From DASVEE01 sp036399695 (GTDB lineage Bacteria > Acidobacteriota > Thermoanaerobaculia > Gp7-AA8): 18,599 bases of DNA. This document shows positions 12,001-15,000 of the stretch, piece after piece. Position numbers and translations under genes: made by a program. The notes beneath the pieces were generated by a model. The model did no database searches. It was not told the DNA's origin and saw only the letters and a list, made by a program, of their open reading frames with translations. The stretch's first letter is position 1. Every line of letters begins with the position of its first letter. The stretch is taken from positions 1-18,599 of the forward strand of contig DASWMP010000363.1 of the NCBI GenBank assembly GCA_036399695.1, written 5' to 3'.

Positions 12001-15000
12001 TCGTCAGCGCGTCCCCTTCGGGATCGGTGACGAGGCCCGTCAGCGAGGCATTCGACGGCAGCGTGAGCGACTGGTCGGGGCCGGCGTTGACGTGCGGCGC
12101 ACGGTTGGCCGGTTTGACTACGACCGTGACCTCGTCGTGCACCATCGCGGCGCCGTCGTTCGCCGTTAGGCGGAGGACGTATGTGCCGGGGGCGGTGAAG
12201 GTGGCGGTACTGGCCGCCGCATTTACGTTGGAGAAGACGACCGGCGCGCCGGCGACGATGGCGCTCCAGGTCAGCGTGAGCGTGGAGCCGGCGGGCAGAC
12301 CGTCGTCATCGACGGTGCCGTGCAGCGTAACCGTATCGGGAAGACGGATCTCCTGCTTCGCACCGGCGTCAATGGCGGGCGGCGCATTGGCGCGGCCGAC
12401 CGTGATCTCGACGTCTGAGGCATCCCTCAGCTCCCCGTCGTGGGCGGTGAGGCGGAGAACGTAAGTGCCGGGAGCCGTGAAGGAAGCGCTGGTGGCCGGC
12501 GTCGCGGCATTGCCGAACGTAACGGCGCCGGGGCCGCTGACCCTCGTCCAGATAGTCGTGAGGGTGGAGCCGGCCGGCAGGCCGTCATCAGTGACGACAC
12601 CCGCCAGGTTCACCGCGGCGGCGCCGGTGGCGCGCAGGTCGAAGCCGTCGAACCAGACGTCCGTCGTGCTGCCGCTGTTGCGCGTGGCGATGAGGCGGAT
12701 GCGGATGCTCGTGGCACCGGCCGGCGCGACGCGCGTGTCGGCGATGCGCGTCCAATCGAGCAGCGCCACGGTGGGGGTGTAGTCGAAGGAGGCGAGCGTC
12801 TGTGTGGCGTCGCGGTACTCGACGACGACGCGCGGGGCGTCGAACGCCGGTTCCTCACCGGTGCGGACGAAGCCGGAGAAAGCGAAGGTCTGACCCGGTG
12901 CGAACGCCCGGATGTCGACGTCCTGCGTCAGCTCGGCCGTCGCGTCAGCCGTGGCGAAGAGCTGCTCCCCTTCCGTGCTGAAGGGGAACGAGCCGCCGCG
13001 CGTCCAGGTACCGGAGACGGCGATCCAGTTCGCCACCTGTCCGTTGACGAGCGGCTCTTCATTGCCGCCGTTCGTCAGGAGGTTGGCGCCGATGGTGGCG
13101 GTCTGCGGCTCACCGGCGTCCGCGACCGGGGCGATGTTGGCCGGGAGGACGACGATCGTCAGCTCGTCCGCAACCGTCTCCCGCGAATCGTTCGCGGTGA
13201 GACGGAGGACGTACGTGCCGTGCGTGCTGAACGTAGCGGTGGTGACGGCGTCGGCCGGCGAGCCGAACGTGACGGTGCCGGGGCCGCTGACCAGGCTCCA
13301 GGTGGTGACGAGCGTCGAGCCGAACGGCCAGCCGTCGTCCGACGCCGTCCCGGCCAGGGCCGCGGCGAGCGGCAGGCGGAACTGCTGGTCCGGACCGGCG
13401 TTCACGACCGGCGGCTGGTTCTGCGGATGAACCGTGACGATCGCTTCGTCGCTGACGGTCTCTCGCGAGTCGGTGGCGGTGAGGCGGACGACGTACGTGC
13501 CGGGCGTGCTGAAGGTGGCGATCGTGGCCGCCTTCGTGGCGTCCGCGAACGTCACGGCACCGGGGCCGCTGACGAGTGTCCAGGTGGAGGTGACGGTCGA
13601 GCCGCGCGGCCACCCGTCGTCGTCGATCGTGCCGGCCAGCGAGGCGCCGTTCGGCAGCTCGAGCGTCTGATCGGGGCCGGCGTTGACGACCGGCGGCTCG
13701 TTCAGCGGGTCGACCGTGATCGTCACGTCGTCGGTCGCCGTGGCCGTGCCGTCCGTGCCGGTGAGGCGCAGGACGTACGTGCCGGCGGCGCTGAAGCTGG
13801 CGAAGGTGCCGGGCTTCGTGGCCTCGGCGAAACTCGTAGTGCCGGGGCCGCTGACCTGGCTCCAGGCGGAGGTGAGCGTCGAGCCGCGCGGCCAGCCGTC
13901 GTCCATGACACTGCCGGTGAGCGTGGCCCGCGCCGGCAGTTCGAGCGTCTGATCGGTCCCGGCGTTGACGGCCGGCGGCTCGTTCTCCGGATCGATCGTG
14001 ATCGTCACGTCATCGCTGCCGCTGGCGCGTCCGTCCGTGGCCGTGAGGCGGAGGACGTAAACGCCGGCCACGCTGAAGGTGGCGGTCGTGGCCGGCTTGC
14101 CGGCGTCGGCGAACGTGGCGTTGCCCGGACCGCTGATCTGCGCCCAGGTCGTCACGAGCGTCGAGCCGGAAGGCCAGCCGTCATCGGTGGCGCTGCCCGC
14201 CAGCGTGGCCGGCGCCGGGAAGACGAGGAACTGGTCCGCTCCCGCGTTCACCACCGGCGGCTGGTTCTCGGGATGAACGGTGATGACGACGTCGTCCGTG
14301 ACCGTCGCTTCGCCGTCCGTGGCCGAGAGCGTGAGGGTGTAGGTCCCGGCGGCGCTGAACGTGGCCGTCGTCGCGAGCGAGGCGGCGTTGGCGAAGGTCG
14401 TCAGGCCGGGGCCGCTCTTCTGGATCCAGGTGGTGTGCAGCGTCGACCCGAGCGGCAGACCGTCGTCCGAGACGCTGCCGGCGAGGGAGGCGGCGCCTGG
14501 CAGCTCGACCGTCTGGCCGGTACCGGCGTCGACGACCGGCGGCTGGTTACGCGGGATGACCGTGATGGTCGTCTCGTCCGCCGTCGAGAGCAGCGAGTCG
14601 TTCGCGGTGAGCCGCAGGACGTAAGTGCCGGCGGTGGTGAAGGTGACGGTCGTCGCCGCTTTCGTGGCATCGGCGAAGGTGACGGCGGCCGGGCCGCTGA
14701 CCATCGTCCAGGTGCTGGCCACGGTGCTGCCGGCCGGCAGGCCGTCATCGTTGACGGTGCCGGTCAGAGAGATCGTGTCGTTCGGAAGCGTGGTGGTCTG
14801 GTCGCCGCCGGCATCGACGGTCGGCGGGCGGTTGACCGGGGGCGGCGGGACGTCGTTCTCCGTGATCTCGAGGACGCCGTTGCCGCTGATGTGCAGGCGG
14901 TCGGCCGTGACGGTGCCGCGCAGACGGCTGTTGCCGTCGATCGTGATCGTCGAGCCGGGGGCGCGCACGATGCCGTAGAGAATGGCGTTGCCGCTGACGT

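Noticed and set aside
8045..12169. Long plus-strand open frame (about 1374 residues) opposite the giant gene, and similar ones at 1769-3796, 3797-5332 and 12440-15439
   Set aside because: They are antisense shadows. Their sequence is R/V/G/A/D-rich with recurring fragments such as VRGEAEDVRAG that mirror the PKD and YD repeats, they have no recognisable domains, and the minus strand has continuous known domains.
4692..14838. CRISPR-like or mobile-element interpretation of the regular repeats
   Set aside because: The period is about 285 bp, the units are diverged and remain in frame, and they encode PKD domains; there are no spacers or short identical repeats.
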